Part shown: positions 18,606-26,547 of the stretch, piece after piece
Layout of the letters: each line of letters starts with the position of its first letter
Position numbering within the stretch: position 1 is the first letter of the stretch
DNA from: Streptomyces pyxinae
Lineage (GTDB): Bacteria; Actinomycetota; Actinomycetes; Streptomycetales; Streptomycetaceae
Length of the DNA stretch: 64,000 bases
Assembly (NCBI RefSeq): GCF_024756275.1
Contig: NZ_JANUGQ010000011.1
Span: 62,001 to 126,000 of the forward strand
Direction: 5' to 3'
Notes under the pieces: generated by a model
Databases searched by the model: none
Told to the model about the DNA's origin: nothing
What the model saw: only the letters and a program-made list of their open reading frames with translations
Program-made: the position numbers and the translations under genes

Positions 18606-19837
18606 GCCGCACCCGCTGCGTCGACCGGGTCTATCTGGCCGACGCCGTGCCGGTGACCACCGGGCTCTGCCTGGACCTCGCCGGACCGCCGCCCACCGGG
18701 GACGAGGTACGGAACCGGCTGGCCGAGCGGGTGCCCGCGCTGCCGGCCCTCGGGCTCGGTGTGAACCGCTCGGGCACCCGCTTCGTACCCCTCCCGCCGC
18801 GCCCCGGCGATCAGTTGCGGCTGCTGCCGGTGGCGCCGGGGGAGTGGGACCAGGCCACCGAGACCCTGCTGCGCCTCCCGCTCGCGGCGGCCGGGGGCCC
18901 GCTCTGGGACCTCACCCTGCTGACCGCCCCGGGCGAGCGGCGGTTCCGGCTGTGCCTGCGGGCCCATCACACCCTGCTCGACGGCGTGGGCATCGCCCAT
19001 ACCGCGCTCGCCCTGCTGGCCGACCGGCCGGTGCCCGGACCGTACCCGGCCAGGACCGGCCGGCCCACCGCCACCGGTGCGGCGGCTCTCGCCCGTACCG
19101 CCCTCGGCTCGCTGCGCCGCCCCCAGTGGCCCGGGTTCGGAGCGGAACGCCACGGGGACTTCCGCTGGGTCTACGCGGACCTCGGCGAACCGCTGCTGCG
19201 GCGGGCCGCCGATCGCCACGGGGTCACCGCCAACGACGTCTTCCTCGCCGCCCTGGCCCGGGCCTTCCACATCTGCCGCCCCGACACCCGGCCGGACGCG
19301 CCCTGCCCCGACCTGCCGCTGGCCATGCCGATGTCGGTACGGGACGGGCGCACCCGCCTCCACCCGGGCAACCACCTGGTCTTCGGCCACTTCATGCTGC
19401 CGGTCTCCGCCCCGGACGCCCGCACCGCCCTGGCCCGGGTCGTCCGGACGACCGCCAGGCTGCGCGCCTGCCGATACCGGGACACCGTATGGGCGCTGTA
19501 CGACACCGCCGCGCTCACCCCGGTCACCTCGGCCCACCTGCGGCTCTCCGCCGCCCGCGCCCCGGTCTCGGCCAGCCATGTCGCCCTCCCGGAGGCACCC
19601 GTCTGCTTCGGCGCCCCGGTCACCGCGGCCGCCCGGCTCCCGGTCCCCGCCGGCGGCGCCCGCTGCTACGCCGGCCTCACCCGGGTCGCCGCCACCGCCC
19701 GGCTCCAGGTGGTCCACGACACCTCCGTCCCCTGGGCCGCCCGCCTCCCCGCCCTCTGCGCCGACACCGTCCGCGCCCTGGCCAAACCGGAGGGGCACGA
19801 CCCGGCCAGCCGGTGCCCGGGTCGGACCTGCGACTGA
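18602..19837 (+). CDS. WS/DGAT- or Pap-like O-acyltransferase
   Basis: This 411-residue protein has the condensation-type HHxxxDG motif (RAHHTLLDGVG near residue 120). It also has features of wax ester synthase/diacylglycerol acyltransferases, including NDVFLAALARAF, PMSVRDG and a NHLVFGHFMLP segment. Such enzymes esterify an acyl thioester onto an alcohol. Being immediately downstream of the PKS, with a thioester reductase across the promoter, it may esterify the polyketide chain; this is inference. GTG 18602 was chosen because it overlaps the upstream small frame and begins conserved sequence. A GTG at 18557 is possible but adds only Arg/Pro residues. Confidence 0.75.
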   Translation: MSRTRCVDRVYLADAVPVTTGLCLDLAGPPPTGDEVRNRLAERVPALPALGLGVNRSGTRFVPLPPRPGDQLRLLPVAPGEWDQATETLLRLPLAAAGGPLWDLTLLTAPGERRFRLCLRAHHTLLDGVGIAHTALALLADRPVPGPYPARTGRPTATGAAALARTALGSLRRPQWPGFGAERHGDFRWVYADLGEPLLRRAADRHGVTANDVFLAALARAFHICRPDTRPDAPCPDLPLAMPMSVRDGRTRLHPGNHLVFGHFMLPVSAPDARTALARVVRTTARLRACRYRDTVWALYDTAALTPVTSAHLRLSAARAPVSASHVALPEAPVCFGAPVTAAARLPVPAGGARCYAGLTRVAATARLQVVHDTSVPWAARLPALCADTVRALAKPEGHDPASRCPGRTCD

Positions 19838-19892
19838 ACCCGCCTCTCCGGCAGGGGGTCGACGGGACGCGCGGAGCGTCCGGGCGTCGCGT

Positions 19893-20864
19893 TCAGTGCG
19901 CGGGGCGGGTGCCGACGGCGCAGGTGAAGACGGTATGGCCCGCTTGTTCGCCGGTCACCTGCACGACGGTGTGACCAGCCGGGTCGGTCCGGTCGGCCCG
20001 GGCCCTGATCCGGCATTCGGTGCCGAGCTCCGCGTAGCGCCGGAAGGTGCCGCTCATGCGGAACGGGACGGGGGATCCCGGACGCGCCAGGGCCAGGGCC
20101 GCCTGGCGGGCGGCCTCAAGCAGGACCATCCCCGGCACATGATCCACCGGATGGTCGAAGTAGATGGGATGCGTGGGTTCGACGCGCAGCTGCCACTGGC
20201 GGGGGCGGCGTGCGTCCTGCCGGCTGAGCACCACGTCGCGGGACGACTCCCGGCCGACGGTGTCGGGGGAGACCGGTGCCGGCAGCGCGCCGCTCGACGC
20301 GTGCCGCCGGTCGCCGCGCAGCCGGTCGTAGGCCGCCGGCGACGCGCAGCTGAAAGCCGCCTCGCCCGTGGCGACCGGCAGTCTGTCCCGGAAGGCGGTG
20401 ACGCTGTAGCGCAGGGAGGCGAGGTGTCTTCCCCGCATGGTGATCTCATCACAGGTGGTCAGTAGTTCGATCTCCGTCGGGCTGAGGTCGGCGACCAGCC
20501 CTCCGGGAACGACGTCGTAGGAGAGGCTCCACATCAGGAAGTGATGGCCCAGAGGCACGCCGTACTGCGTATGGGCAAGCAGTGCCCCGGCCTGCCGGAT
20601 GGACTCCGCCAGCAGCATGGGGTCCTGCTGACCGGCGCGGGGCCGGTACAGAGAATGCCCACGCGGCCACTGGGCGCCTATCGAGAACGTGTCCCTGTCC
20701 AGACGGTGCCAGTCGGTGAGGAAGACCTCCGCGACCGCGGCTCGGTGCACATACTGACGGGGGACCGCTGTGGTGACGGGGCGCCTTCCTGGGGTTCCTG
20801 GGCCGGCGGGAGACAGCGGGACGGTGGATGCCGCCGCAGCGGCCTGGCTGGGCAGGGAGGGCAT
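19893..20864 (-). CDS. AfsA/ScbA-type gamma-butyrolactone synthase
   Basis: The 323-residue protein has two A-factor hot-dog repeats. The first (about 45-150) has VHRAAVAEVFLTDWHR and SIGAQWPRGHSLY. The second (about 210-310) has PTHPIYFDHPVDHVPGMVLLEAARQAA, the strongest family signature. AfsA-type enzymes condense a beta-ketoacyl thioester with dihydroxyacetone phosphate, the committed step to gamma-butyrolactone signals. The gene is divergent from a TetR-type receptor gene across 114 bases, the classic signalling pair. The ATG at 20862-20864 was chosen because the frame above it is out of family and AAGGTG precedes it. Confidence 0.92.
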   Translation of the reverse strand: MPSLPSQAAAAASTVPLSPAGPGTPGRRPVTTAVPRQYVHRAAVAEVFLTDWHRLDRDTFSIGAQWPRGHSLYRPRAGQQDPMLLAESIRQAGALLAHTQYGVPLGHHFLMWSLSYDVVPGGLVADLSPTEIELLTTCDEITMRGRHLASLRYSVTAFRDRLPVATGEAAFSCASPAAYDRLRGDRRHASSGALPAPVSPDTVGRESSRDVVLSRQDARRPRQWQLRVEPTHPIYFDHPVDHVPGMVLLEAARQAALALARPGSPVPFRMSGTFRRYAELGTECRIRARADRTDPAGHTVVQVTGEQAGHTVFTCAVGTRPAH

Positions 20865-20978
20865 GGGGACACCTTGTCGGGCTGAGGAGAGCACCCGGGA
20901 GGTACGGGATTCTCGCCTGGACCGGTCGGTAACATACAGTTGTGTCGGTAATCGAGCGCCGGCAGTGGGGAGTGCAGC
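20865..20978. promoter_or_regulatory. Shared afsA-receptor promoter region
   Basis: This 114-base divergent region is less GC-rich than its flanks and carries an ARE-like sequence. Both genes probably respond to the receptor from here. Confidence 0.6.
20932..20952. promoter_or_regulatory. ARE-like butyrolactone-receptor site
   Basis: ACATAC followed eight bases later by CGGTAAT resembles the published autoregulatory element layout (ANAWAC-N8-CGGTTT). It lies about 26-46 bases before the receptor start, where autorepression is expected. Confidence 0.5.
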
Positions 20979-21611
20979 GTGGCCCAGCGAGAACGAGGCT
21001 CCAGAACACGGCGCCTGATCCTGGAGGCCGCCGCCGAGGCGTTCGACGAATTCGGGTACGACGGGGCCAGTACGACGGACATCCTGGCGCGCTGCGGGCT
21101 GACGCGCGGCGGCCTCTATCACCACTTCCCGTCGAAGGAGGCCATCGCCGCCGCGGTGGTCGAGGCACAGAGCGAGGCGCTCGTCGTGGTGCCGCACCCG
21201 GTGAACCTGCAGGCGGCCATCCATCTGACGGTGACGTACACCCAGCGCCTGCAGAACGACCCGGTACTGCGGGCCGGCGTGCGCCTGACCGTGGAGCACA
21301 GCTCTTTCGGCAGCCGTGACGCGGCCGCGTACGAGGCGGCCACCGGCGCCATGCTCGGCCTGCTGGAGCAAGCCGGCTCGCAGGGCGAGCTGCTGCCGGG
21401 CGTCGACATCGAGGAAGCCGCTCAGTTCCTCGTGGGGACCTTCACCGGTATCCAGCTCGTCTCTCAGGTCTACAACAACCGGAAGGACCTGCTGCCGCGG
21501 GTGTCCACGATGTGGCGCTTCGTGCTGCCCGGCCTCGCGCAGCCAGGGCTCCTGCCGAGGCTCGACACGGACGCCGACGAGATCGCGGCACGCAATGGAG
21601 TACCGAACTGA
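20979..21611 (+). CDS. TetR-family gamma-butyrolactone receptor (ScbR/ArpA type)
   Basis: The 210-residue protein has an N-terminal TetR helix-turn-helix (TRRLILEAAAEAFDEFGYDGASTTDILARCGLTRGGLYHHF-type sequence spans residues 9-50; key piece GLTRGGLYHHFPSKE). The ligand domain is of ArpA/ScbR type (VLRAGVRLTVE, FLVGTFTGIQLVSQV). It should repress target genes until its butyrolactone binds. The start is GTG 20979 with GGGGAG upstream. Divergence from the AfsA-type gene and ARE-like DNA between them support the call. The probable direct target is the szn-type promoter at 22.07 kb. Confidence 0.93.
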   Translation: MAQRERGSRTRRLILEAAAEAFDEFGYDGASTTDILARCGLTRGGLYHHFPSKEAIAAAVVEAQSEALVVVPHPVNLQAAIHLTVTYTQRLQNDPVLRAGVRLTVEHSSFGSRDAAAYEAATGAMLGLLEQAGSQGELLPGVDIEEAAQFLVGTFTGIQLVSQVYNNRKDLLPRVSTMWRFVLPGLAQPGLLPRLDTDADEIAARNGVPN

Positions 21612-22254
21612 GGTCGTACGGCAGCCGGTTGACCATCGGTCGGCTCCCCGCGGAGGCGGACCCCCGCAGCGCGCCCGATCCGGGGGCCCGGCATCTCTGT
21701 GAACGGCTTCGCCGCTTCCCTGTCACATCTTCGCCCAGTCCCGTCTAGAGCCTGTCGTCCGGATCCCGTCGGAGCTCCCGGCGCCTGGACGCAGGTCGCC
21801 CGGTCCGCCGCCTTGCGATGGTTCCCCTCGGCCGTGACGGGCCCGGGGGCGGTCCCGGCTCCTCGCGGCGCCGGACGCCACTCGCCCGGCCCACCGGACC
21901 GGGACGAAAACCTCGGTCTCAGCTGGTCCAGACCACTTTCCAAGACGACCGTTCTGCCTGTCAAGTAGATAAGCACGTACATGCCATCTCGCCGTCCATG
22001 ACCGGCCCGCTGATCAAATCCCTTGTGAATAAAGAGAGCTGGGCGTCCCGGGAGAGCGGAACGGGGTCGTTGACATGCCGACAGGTCTGTCGGTTACTGT
22101 GAGGCTGCCTGAGGGGAGCGATGGGTATGACGCGTGCCATGTGCCATACCGCGCACCACCTGTCACATCGGCGGGCACCCTTTCACGCGAAGGTGCCTCG
22201 TGCTGGACGTCGCCCTGTGACTGCCCCGCCAGTCCATGTGAGGAGCAGCAGCAA
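21612..22254. promoter_or_regulatory. Receptor-to-sznE intergenic region
   Basis: This 643-base stretch contains no gene that I can support. Its right third contains a TTGACA promoter with an embedded palindrome (listed separately). The left part is featureless. The inferred 5' leader of sznE would be about 150 bases. Confidence 0.5.
22070..22098 (+). promoter_or_regulatory. Promoter with palindromic operator upstream of sznE-like gene
   Basis: A perfect -35 hexamer TTGACA (22070-22075) is followed at 17-base spacing by GTTACT (22093-22098). The spacer is largely filled by CCGACAG-GT-CTGTCGG, a perfect 7-2-7 palindrome (22078-22093). A dimer bound there would block RNA polymerase. It resembles butyrolactone-receptor operators (CGGT-type half-sites), so the receptor at 21 kb is the likely repressor. 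Confidence 0.6.
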
Positions 22255-23340
22255 ATGCGGCAAACCCGATACGCGCAGCGCACAGTACCGAAGACAGCGG
22301 ACGATCCGGGCATGACCGAGGCTTCGGGCCTGAGCACTCGACAACGTTTGATCGACGCTTCGTTACAAGCTCTGACACAGGAGATGAGGGAGGTGGCGGA
22401 ACAGGCTTCGGGTCTGCTCATCGACACCGTCCAGGACGAGGAGAGCGACTCGGCGCTCTTCGCGCGAGTCGCCAGGAGAGCCGTACCTCGCTGGCACTTC
22501 GCGATGCTGAACGACGCTGAACGCAACGACGCGCTCATCACGGCTCTGGCGCAGAGGGTGCCCGCCGGAGCGACCGTGCTGGACATCGGTTCCGGGACCG
22601 GTCTGCTCGCCATGGCAGCCGTCCGGGCGGGCGCGGCGCGGGTGATCACCTGCGAGATGAATCCCCTCCTCGCGGAAGTCGCCCGGCAGGTGATCGACGC
22701 TCACGGATTCAGTGACGCCGTCACCGTGATCGCGAAGCCGTCCACCATGCTGGAGGTCGGCCGCGAACTCGACGGCCCTGTCGACATGCTGGTGTCGGAG
22801 ATCGTCGACTGCGGTCTCATCGGGGAAGGGCTGCTTCCCTCCATCCGGCACGCCCGCAGGCACCTGCTGAAGCCGGACGGCATCATGATGCCGTCCGCGG
22901 CCCGTATTCACGGACGCCTCGTGAGCAGCGAAACGGTATCGCAGCTGAACCAGGTCACCACGGCCGTCGGATTCGACGTCTCGCTGCTGAACAAGCTGTC
23001 CACGCGAGGACACTTCCCCGTACGCCTCGATACCTGGCCGCACCAGTTCCTGTCCGACACGGTTTCGGTCGCGGAGTTCGACCTGGCAGTGGACCCCCTG
23101 GAACCGGACGCGCGGACCGTCGACATCACCGCGACCGGGGACGGCGACGCGCACGCGCTGGCCGTCTGGTTCGAGCTGGACCTGAGCGATGACATAACCC
23201 TGCGTAATGCCCCGAACGGCGGTCGGTCCCACTGGATGCAGGGGTGGGTTCCGCTGGCCAAGGCGACCCCGGTGAGGGCCGGCGAAACGCTGTCACTGCA
23301 CGTCCGGTGGAGCGATTTCACCCTCAGCGCCGGCGCGTAG
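22255..23340 (+). CDS. sznE: SznE-like arginine N-omega-methyltransferase (PRMT family)
   Basis: The central SAM domain has VLDIGSGTGLLAMAAVRAG and ITCEMNPLL. It is followed by the 'double-E' loop SEIVDCGLIGEG, which in PRMT7-type enzymes binds the arginine guanidinium. The C-terminal part is a PRMT beta-barrel. In streptozotocin biosynthesis SznE methylates free L-arginine to N-omega-methyl-L-arginine for SznF, and the next gene is an SznF homologue. ATG 22255 is preceded by GAGGAG; ATG 22312 is an alternative with a poorer site. Codon 37 (22363-22365) is TTA, implying dependence on the bldA leucyl-tRNA. The gene is conspicuously less GC-rich than its flanks. Confidence 0.9.
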   Translation: MRQTRYAQRTVPKTADDPGMTEASGLSTRQRLIDASLQALTQEMREVAEQASGLLIDTVQDEESDSALFARVARRAVPRWHFAMLNDAERNDALITALAQRVPAGATVLDIGSGTGLLAMAAVRAGAARVITCEMNPLLAEVARQVIDAHGFSDAVTVIAKPSTMLEVGRELDGPVDMLVSEIVDCGLIGEGLLPSIRHARRHLLKPDGIMMPSAARIHGRLVSSETVSQLNQVTTAVGFDVSLLNKLSTRGHFPVRLDTWPHQFLSDTVSVAEFDLAVDPLEPDARTVDITATGDGDAHALAVWFELDLSDDITLRNAPNGGRSHWMQGWVPLAKATPVRAGETLSLHVRWSDFTLSAGA

Positions 23341-23346
23341 ACCGCT

Positions 23347-23360
23347 TGACATCCATGTCA
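23347..23360. promoter_or_regulatory. 6-2-6 perfect palindrome between sznE and sznF
   Basis: TGACAT-CC-ATGTCA lies in the 61-base spacer and overlaps a TTGACA at 23346-23351. It could be an internal operator or promoter element. No good -10 is visible. Confidence 0.35.
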
Positions 23361-23401
23361 CCCACTCGAACGACCTCTTCTCCAGGGAGCAGGACTGACC
23401 C

Positions 23402-24820
23402 ATGAGTCGTGTGCCGCAGCATGTACCGTTCGAGCTCGGTGGGGCCGCCCTCCGCGACGCCATCATCCAGTACGCCACCAACCCGATCTACCTCGACGCC
23501 GACGACTGGCAGAACCACGACAATCCCTACCGTCGTCAGCTCAGGCCGCAGATCCTTCCCCATCTCGACTTCGACAGGGTGCCGGGCCGGGAGAACATCC
23601 TCGACTACCCGAGTCTTGCCGCTCAGCGCCTGCTCACCACCATCTACGAGGCCGACCTGGTCTTCTTCCCCAAGTCAGGACTGAAGGGCAAGGAAGAGGA
23701 CTTCCGGGCCTTCTACAGCCCCTCCAACCGCGCCCTCGGTGAGAAGATCCGTCCCGCCCTGGAGCGATACGCCTTCGGGTTTCTCGACGACGAGGTCGAG
23801 ACTTCGGGAAAGTGGACCAAGGCCAGCCTCGACAGCTACCTCGACTCACTGGAAATGAACGGGGGCGACGAGCAGTCGCCGGCGGAGCGGGCGATTCTCG
23901 GCTCCGCGGATCCCCGGCGTGCCGCCCGTATGTGGCTCGTCCAGTTCACGGCCGACTTCCTCTCGGAAGCGTCACCGATGCTCCGCAACGTGCTCGGCTA
24001 CTACGGGCCCACCCAGTCCGAGTGGTTCAAGGTGATCATCGACGAGTACGGCTACGGCGTACACGACACCAAGCACAGCACCCTCTTCGAGCGGACGCTG
24101 ACCTCTGTCGGCCTGCGGACGGACGTGCACCGGTACTGGCAGTACTACCTCAACAGCAGCCTGCTGCTGAACAACTACTTCCACTACCTCGGCAAGAACC
24201 ACGAGCACTTCTTCCGGTACGTCGGCGCCCTGTTCTACACGGAGAGTTCCCTCGTCGACTTCTGCAGGCGGGCCGACCGTCTGCTGCGCGAGGTCTTCGG
24301 TGATTCCGTCGACACCGAGTACTTCACCGAGCACATCCACATCGACCAGCACCACGGCCGGATGGCCCGCGAGAAGATTCTCGATCCGCTGATCGAGGCC
24401 CACGGTGAGGGGATCATCCCGGACATCGTCCGGGGCATCGAGGAGTACCGCGTGCTCCTGGACGTGTCCGACGGCGACTTCTCCGCGCAGATCTCGTGGA
24501 TGGACGACCAGCCGGAGCTCAAGAAGCTGCACGGTCCGGTCTACGAGGCCATTCGCGAGGGCCGAGTGGAAGCACCCGTGGCGCACCTCGTCGAGCCCTT
24601 CAACGAGTTGTCGAACACCCACTGCCACGAGGGCGACGAGCTCTGCCACATCGTCTCGGGCACCATGCGCTTCGAAAGCGGGCTCGACTCCTCGCTGATA
24701 CTCGAGGCCGGCGAAGGTGTGGTCATCAAGCGCAACCGCTTGCACGGCGCCGACATCCTGTCCGACGAGTGCGTGTACGAGATCCACTCGGTGGGGGACT
24801 ACCGCTCATGCCTGTTGTGA
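23402..24820 (+). CDS. sznF: SznF-like N-nitrosourea-forming diiron/cupin enzyme
   Basis: SznF hydroxylates N-methylarginine twice in a haem-oxygenase-like diiron domain and rearranges the product to an N-nitrosourea in a C-terminal cupin. The 472 residues follow that plan: N-terminal dimerisation region, helical diiron domain (about 130-330) and cupin (about 390-472). Residues I recall as metal ligands fall at identical positions: Glu189, Glu215, His225, Glu281, His311, Asp315, His318 for iron, and His407, His409, His448 in the cupin (THCHEGDE and RLHGAD). This exact register also supports ATG 23402. It lies 61 bases after the methyltransferase and overlaps the Rieske gene by 13 bases. Confidence 0.95.
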   Translation: MSRVPQHVPFELGGAALRDAIIQYATNPIYLDADDWQNHDNPYRRQLRPQILPHLDFDRVPGRENILDYPSLAAQRLLTTIYEADLVFFPKSGLKGKEEDFRAFYSPSNRALGEKIRPALERYAFGFLDDEVETSGKWTKASLDSYLDSLEMNGGDEQSPAERAILGSADPRRAARMWLVQFTADFLSEASPMLRNVLGYYGPTQSEWFKVIIDEYGYGVHDTKHSTLFERTLTSVGLRTDVHRYWQYYLNSSLLLNNYFHYLGKNHEHFFRYVGALFYTESSLVDFCRRADRLLREVFGDSVDTEYFTEHIHIDQHHGRMAREKILDPLIEAHGEGIIPDIVRGIEEYRVLLDVSDGDFSAQISWMDDQPELKKLHGPVYEAIREGRVEAPVAHLVEPFNELSNTHCHEGDELCHIVSGTMRFESGLDSSLILEAGEGVVIKRNRLHGADILSDECVYEIHSVGDYRSCLL

Positions 24821-25185
24821 GCTTCTCCGTGGCCGGCCGGGACAACTGCGTCGTCGTCGGGGGAACGGCCTATGTCTACGCGACGGTCAAGGGACGGGGG
24901 TTCGTCATGAACGCCCAGTGCCCTCATCGCGGGGGTCCTCTGCACCTGGCCGATGTGACGGCGGACGGCTCCCAGCTCGTCTGCCCCTGGCACGAGCGGA
25001 AGACGGCCACCGCCCGGCTGCGCGGAAGGATCCCGTCGGTCAGAACCGGCAAGCGGGTCACGGCGGTCATCCCCGACCAGCCGGTGTCCCGCGGGTACGC
25101 TGCCGCCGCCGTGTGCGGAGGTGCTACGAGTCGCGAGCACCGGCCCCTGTCCCCGTCGATCACGACTCCTGTCACCGAGTCCTGA
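24808..25185 (+). CDS. Small Rieske-type [2Fe-2S] ferredoxin
   Basis: The 125-residue protein has the Rieske cluster motif CPH (near residue 38) and CPWH about 18 residues later, within a typical small Rieske fold. The last 40 residues (from about VSRGYAAAAV) look unrelated and may be disordered. The ATG overlaps the sznF stop by 13 bases, so translation is coupled. It could deliver electrons to the diiron site of the SznF-like enzyme. The ferredoxin reductase at 32.0 kb is a possible partner. That pairing is inferred from the cluster, not shown. Confidence 0.85.
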   Translation: MPVVSFSVAGRDNCVVVGGTAYVYATVKGRGFVMNAQCPHRGGPLHLADVTADGSQLVCPWHERKTATARLRGRIPSVRTGKRVTAVIPDQPVSRGYAAAAVCGGATSREHRPLSPSITTPVTES

Positions 25186-25273
25186 CCGCCCCGGTACGAC
25201 GGTGTGCCGCGGCCCGTCCCGGGTCCGCGGCACACCGGACGAACCGCAATGAGAAGGAACGAGAAGTTCGACC

Positions 25274-26545
25274 ATGACTGGCGCTGAGCAGAGTCCGACC
25301 GCGCCCCAGGGGCCGTGCGTCATCGTCGATCCGTACTCGTCCGGCGCACTGTTCCCCGAAGCGCTGGGGGCGCGTGGTGTGCCGGTGGTGGCGGTGGTCA
25401 CCGGGCCCCGCCCGCCGGAGGCCTACGCCTCTTCCTACCGGCCGCAGGACTTTCCCGACATCATCGACTACGGCGGAGACGTGAACGCCCTCGCCCGCCG
25501 TCTGACCGAACTGCGGCCACGGGCCGTGCTGGCCGGCTGCGAGTCGGGCGTGGAACTGGCCGAACGGCTCGCCCCTCTGGTGGTGCCCGCACGGTGCAAT
25601 GTGCCCGAACTCGCGGAAGCGCGGCGCGACAAGAGCCGGATGGCGGCCGCCGTGGCGGCGGCCGGTCTGCCGGTCATCCCGCAGCTGTGCACGTCCGACG
25701 CCGAGGAGGCGATGGCCTGGCGGGAACGAGAAGGGCTCGCCGGCGCGGACCTGGTGGTCAAGCCACCCAAGAGCGCGAGCACCGACGGGGTGATCAAGCT
25801 CTCCGCCGGAGACGACCTGCGGGCGACGTTCGCCCGGCAGCTCGGCCGGACCAACCAGTTCGGCGAGGTGGACGACCGGCTCGTCGTGCAGAAGTTCGTC
25901 ACCGGGACCGAATACGTGGTCGACACCTTCAGCCACGACGGGAAGCACGGCATCGTCGACATCTGCGCCTATCACAAGGTGTCCAACGGGCCGCACATGG
26001 CGGTGTACGACTCCATGCGGTGGCTGCCGCCCGACGACCCGGCCGCCAAGGCGGTCGCGGAGTACGTGTTCGCCGTGCTGCACGCCGTCGGTATGCGCTT
26101 CGGATCGGCTCATGTCGAGGTGATGGACACCTCTGACGGTCCTCTGCTCATCGAGCTGGGCGCCCGCCCGCACGGCGGTGGCCACCCCCGGTTCAACCGT
26201 CATGCCACCGGTGACAGCCAGATCGACCGGACCGCACGCTGGCTGAACGGGGAACCAGTGCCGGACAGCTATGAATTGCGCATGCACCAGCAGTGCGTCT
26301 TTCACATAGCCCCTCGATCCGGTGTCGTTCGCGGGGTGGACGCGCTCAGGGCCATTCGAAGCCTGCCGAGCCATCACTTCTCGGTACAGAACCTGGCCGA
26401 CGGCGATCAGGTGCCGGTCACCCGGGATCTCGTCGACAGTCTGAATTTTGGCTTCGTCATTCTGGCCCACCACGACTACCGGCAGCTGCGGCGGGACTAC
26501 AAGGCCGTCCGGGCCGCCGAGCGCAGCCTGTCGATCGGGGGGTAG
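25274..26545 (+). CDS. ATP-grasp carboxylate-amine ligase
   Basis: The 423-residue protein has an N-terminal preATP-grasp Rossmann part (VVAVVTGPRPPEAY). The ATP-grasp body contains RRDKSRMAAAVAAAGLPVIP, LVVKPPKSASTDGV, VQKFVTGTEYVVDTF and the metal/ATP site LIELGARPHGGGHP. It resembles L-amino-acid ligases of the BacD type, which join an acyl phosphate to an amine. Within the szn-type cluster it may couple an amino acid or nitrosourea-bearing acid to an amine such as an aminosugar. The substrate is not deducible. AAGGAACG precedes the ATG. Confidence 0.88.
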   Translation: MTGAEQSPTAPQGPCVIVDPYSSGALFPEALGARGVPVVAVVTGPRPPEAYASSYRPQDFPDIIDYGGDVNALARRLTELRPRAVLAGCESGVELAERLAPLVVPARCNVPELAEARRDKSRMAAAVAAAGLPVIPQLCTSDAEEAMAWREREGLAGADLVVKPPKSASTDGVIKLSAGDDLRATFARQLGRTNQFGEVDDRLVVQKFVTGTEYVVDTFSHDGKHGIVDICAYHKVSNGPHMAVYDSMRWLPPDDPAAKAVAEYVFAVLHAVGMRFGSAHVEVMDTSDGPLLIELGARPHGGGHPRFNRHATGDSQIDRTARWLNGEPVPDSYELRMHQQCVFHIAPRSGVVRGVDALRAIRSLPSHHFSVQNLADGDQVPVTRDLVDSLNFGFVILAHHDYRQLRRDYKAVRAAERSLSIGG

Positions 26546-26547
26546 CA

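Noticed and set aside
10030..18612. Open frame of over 2800 codons on the minus strand opposite the PKS
   Set aside because: It mirrors the PKS codon periodicity, is rich in Gly/Arg/Pro/Val/His, and shows no domain; the plus strand encodes seven intact catalytic domains.
22075..22254. Upstream extension of the sznE-like gene to ATG 22075
   Set aside because: That ATG overlaps the -35 hexamer and operator palindrome, so it cannot be in the mRNA from that promoter; GAGGAG marks ATG 22255.
23402..24820. Simple cupin or haem oxygenase
   Set aside because: The combined helical diiron domain and C-terminal cupin with all SznF ligands in register is specific to N-nitrosating SznF-type enzymes.
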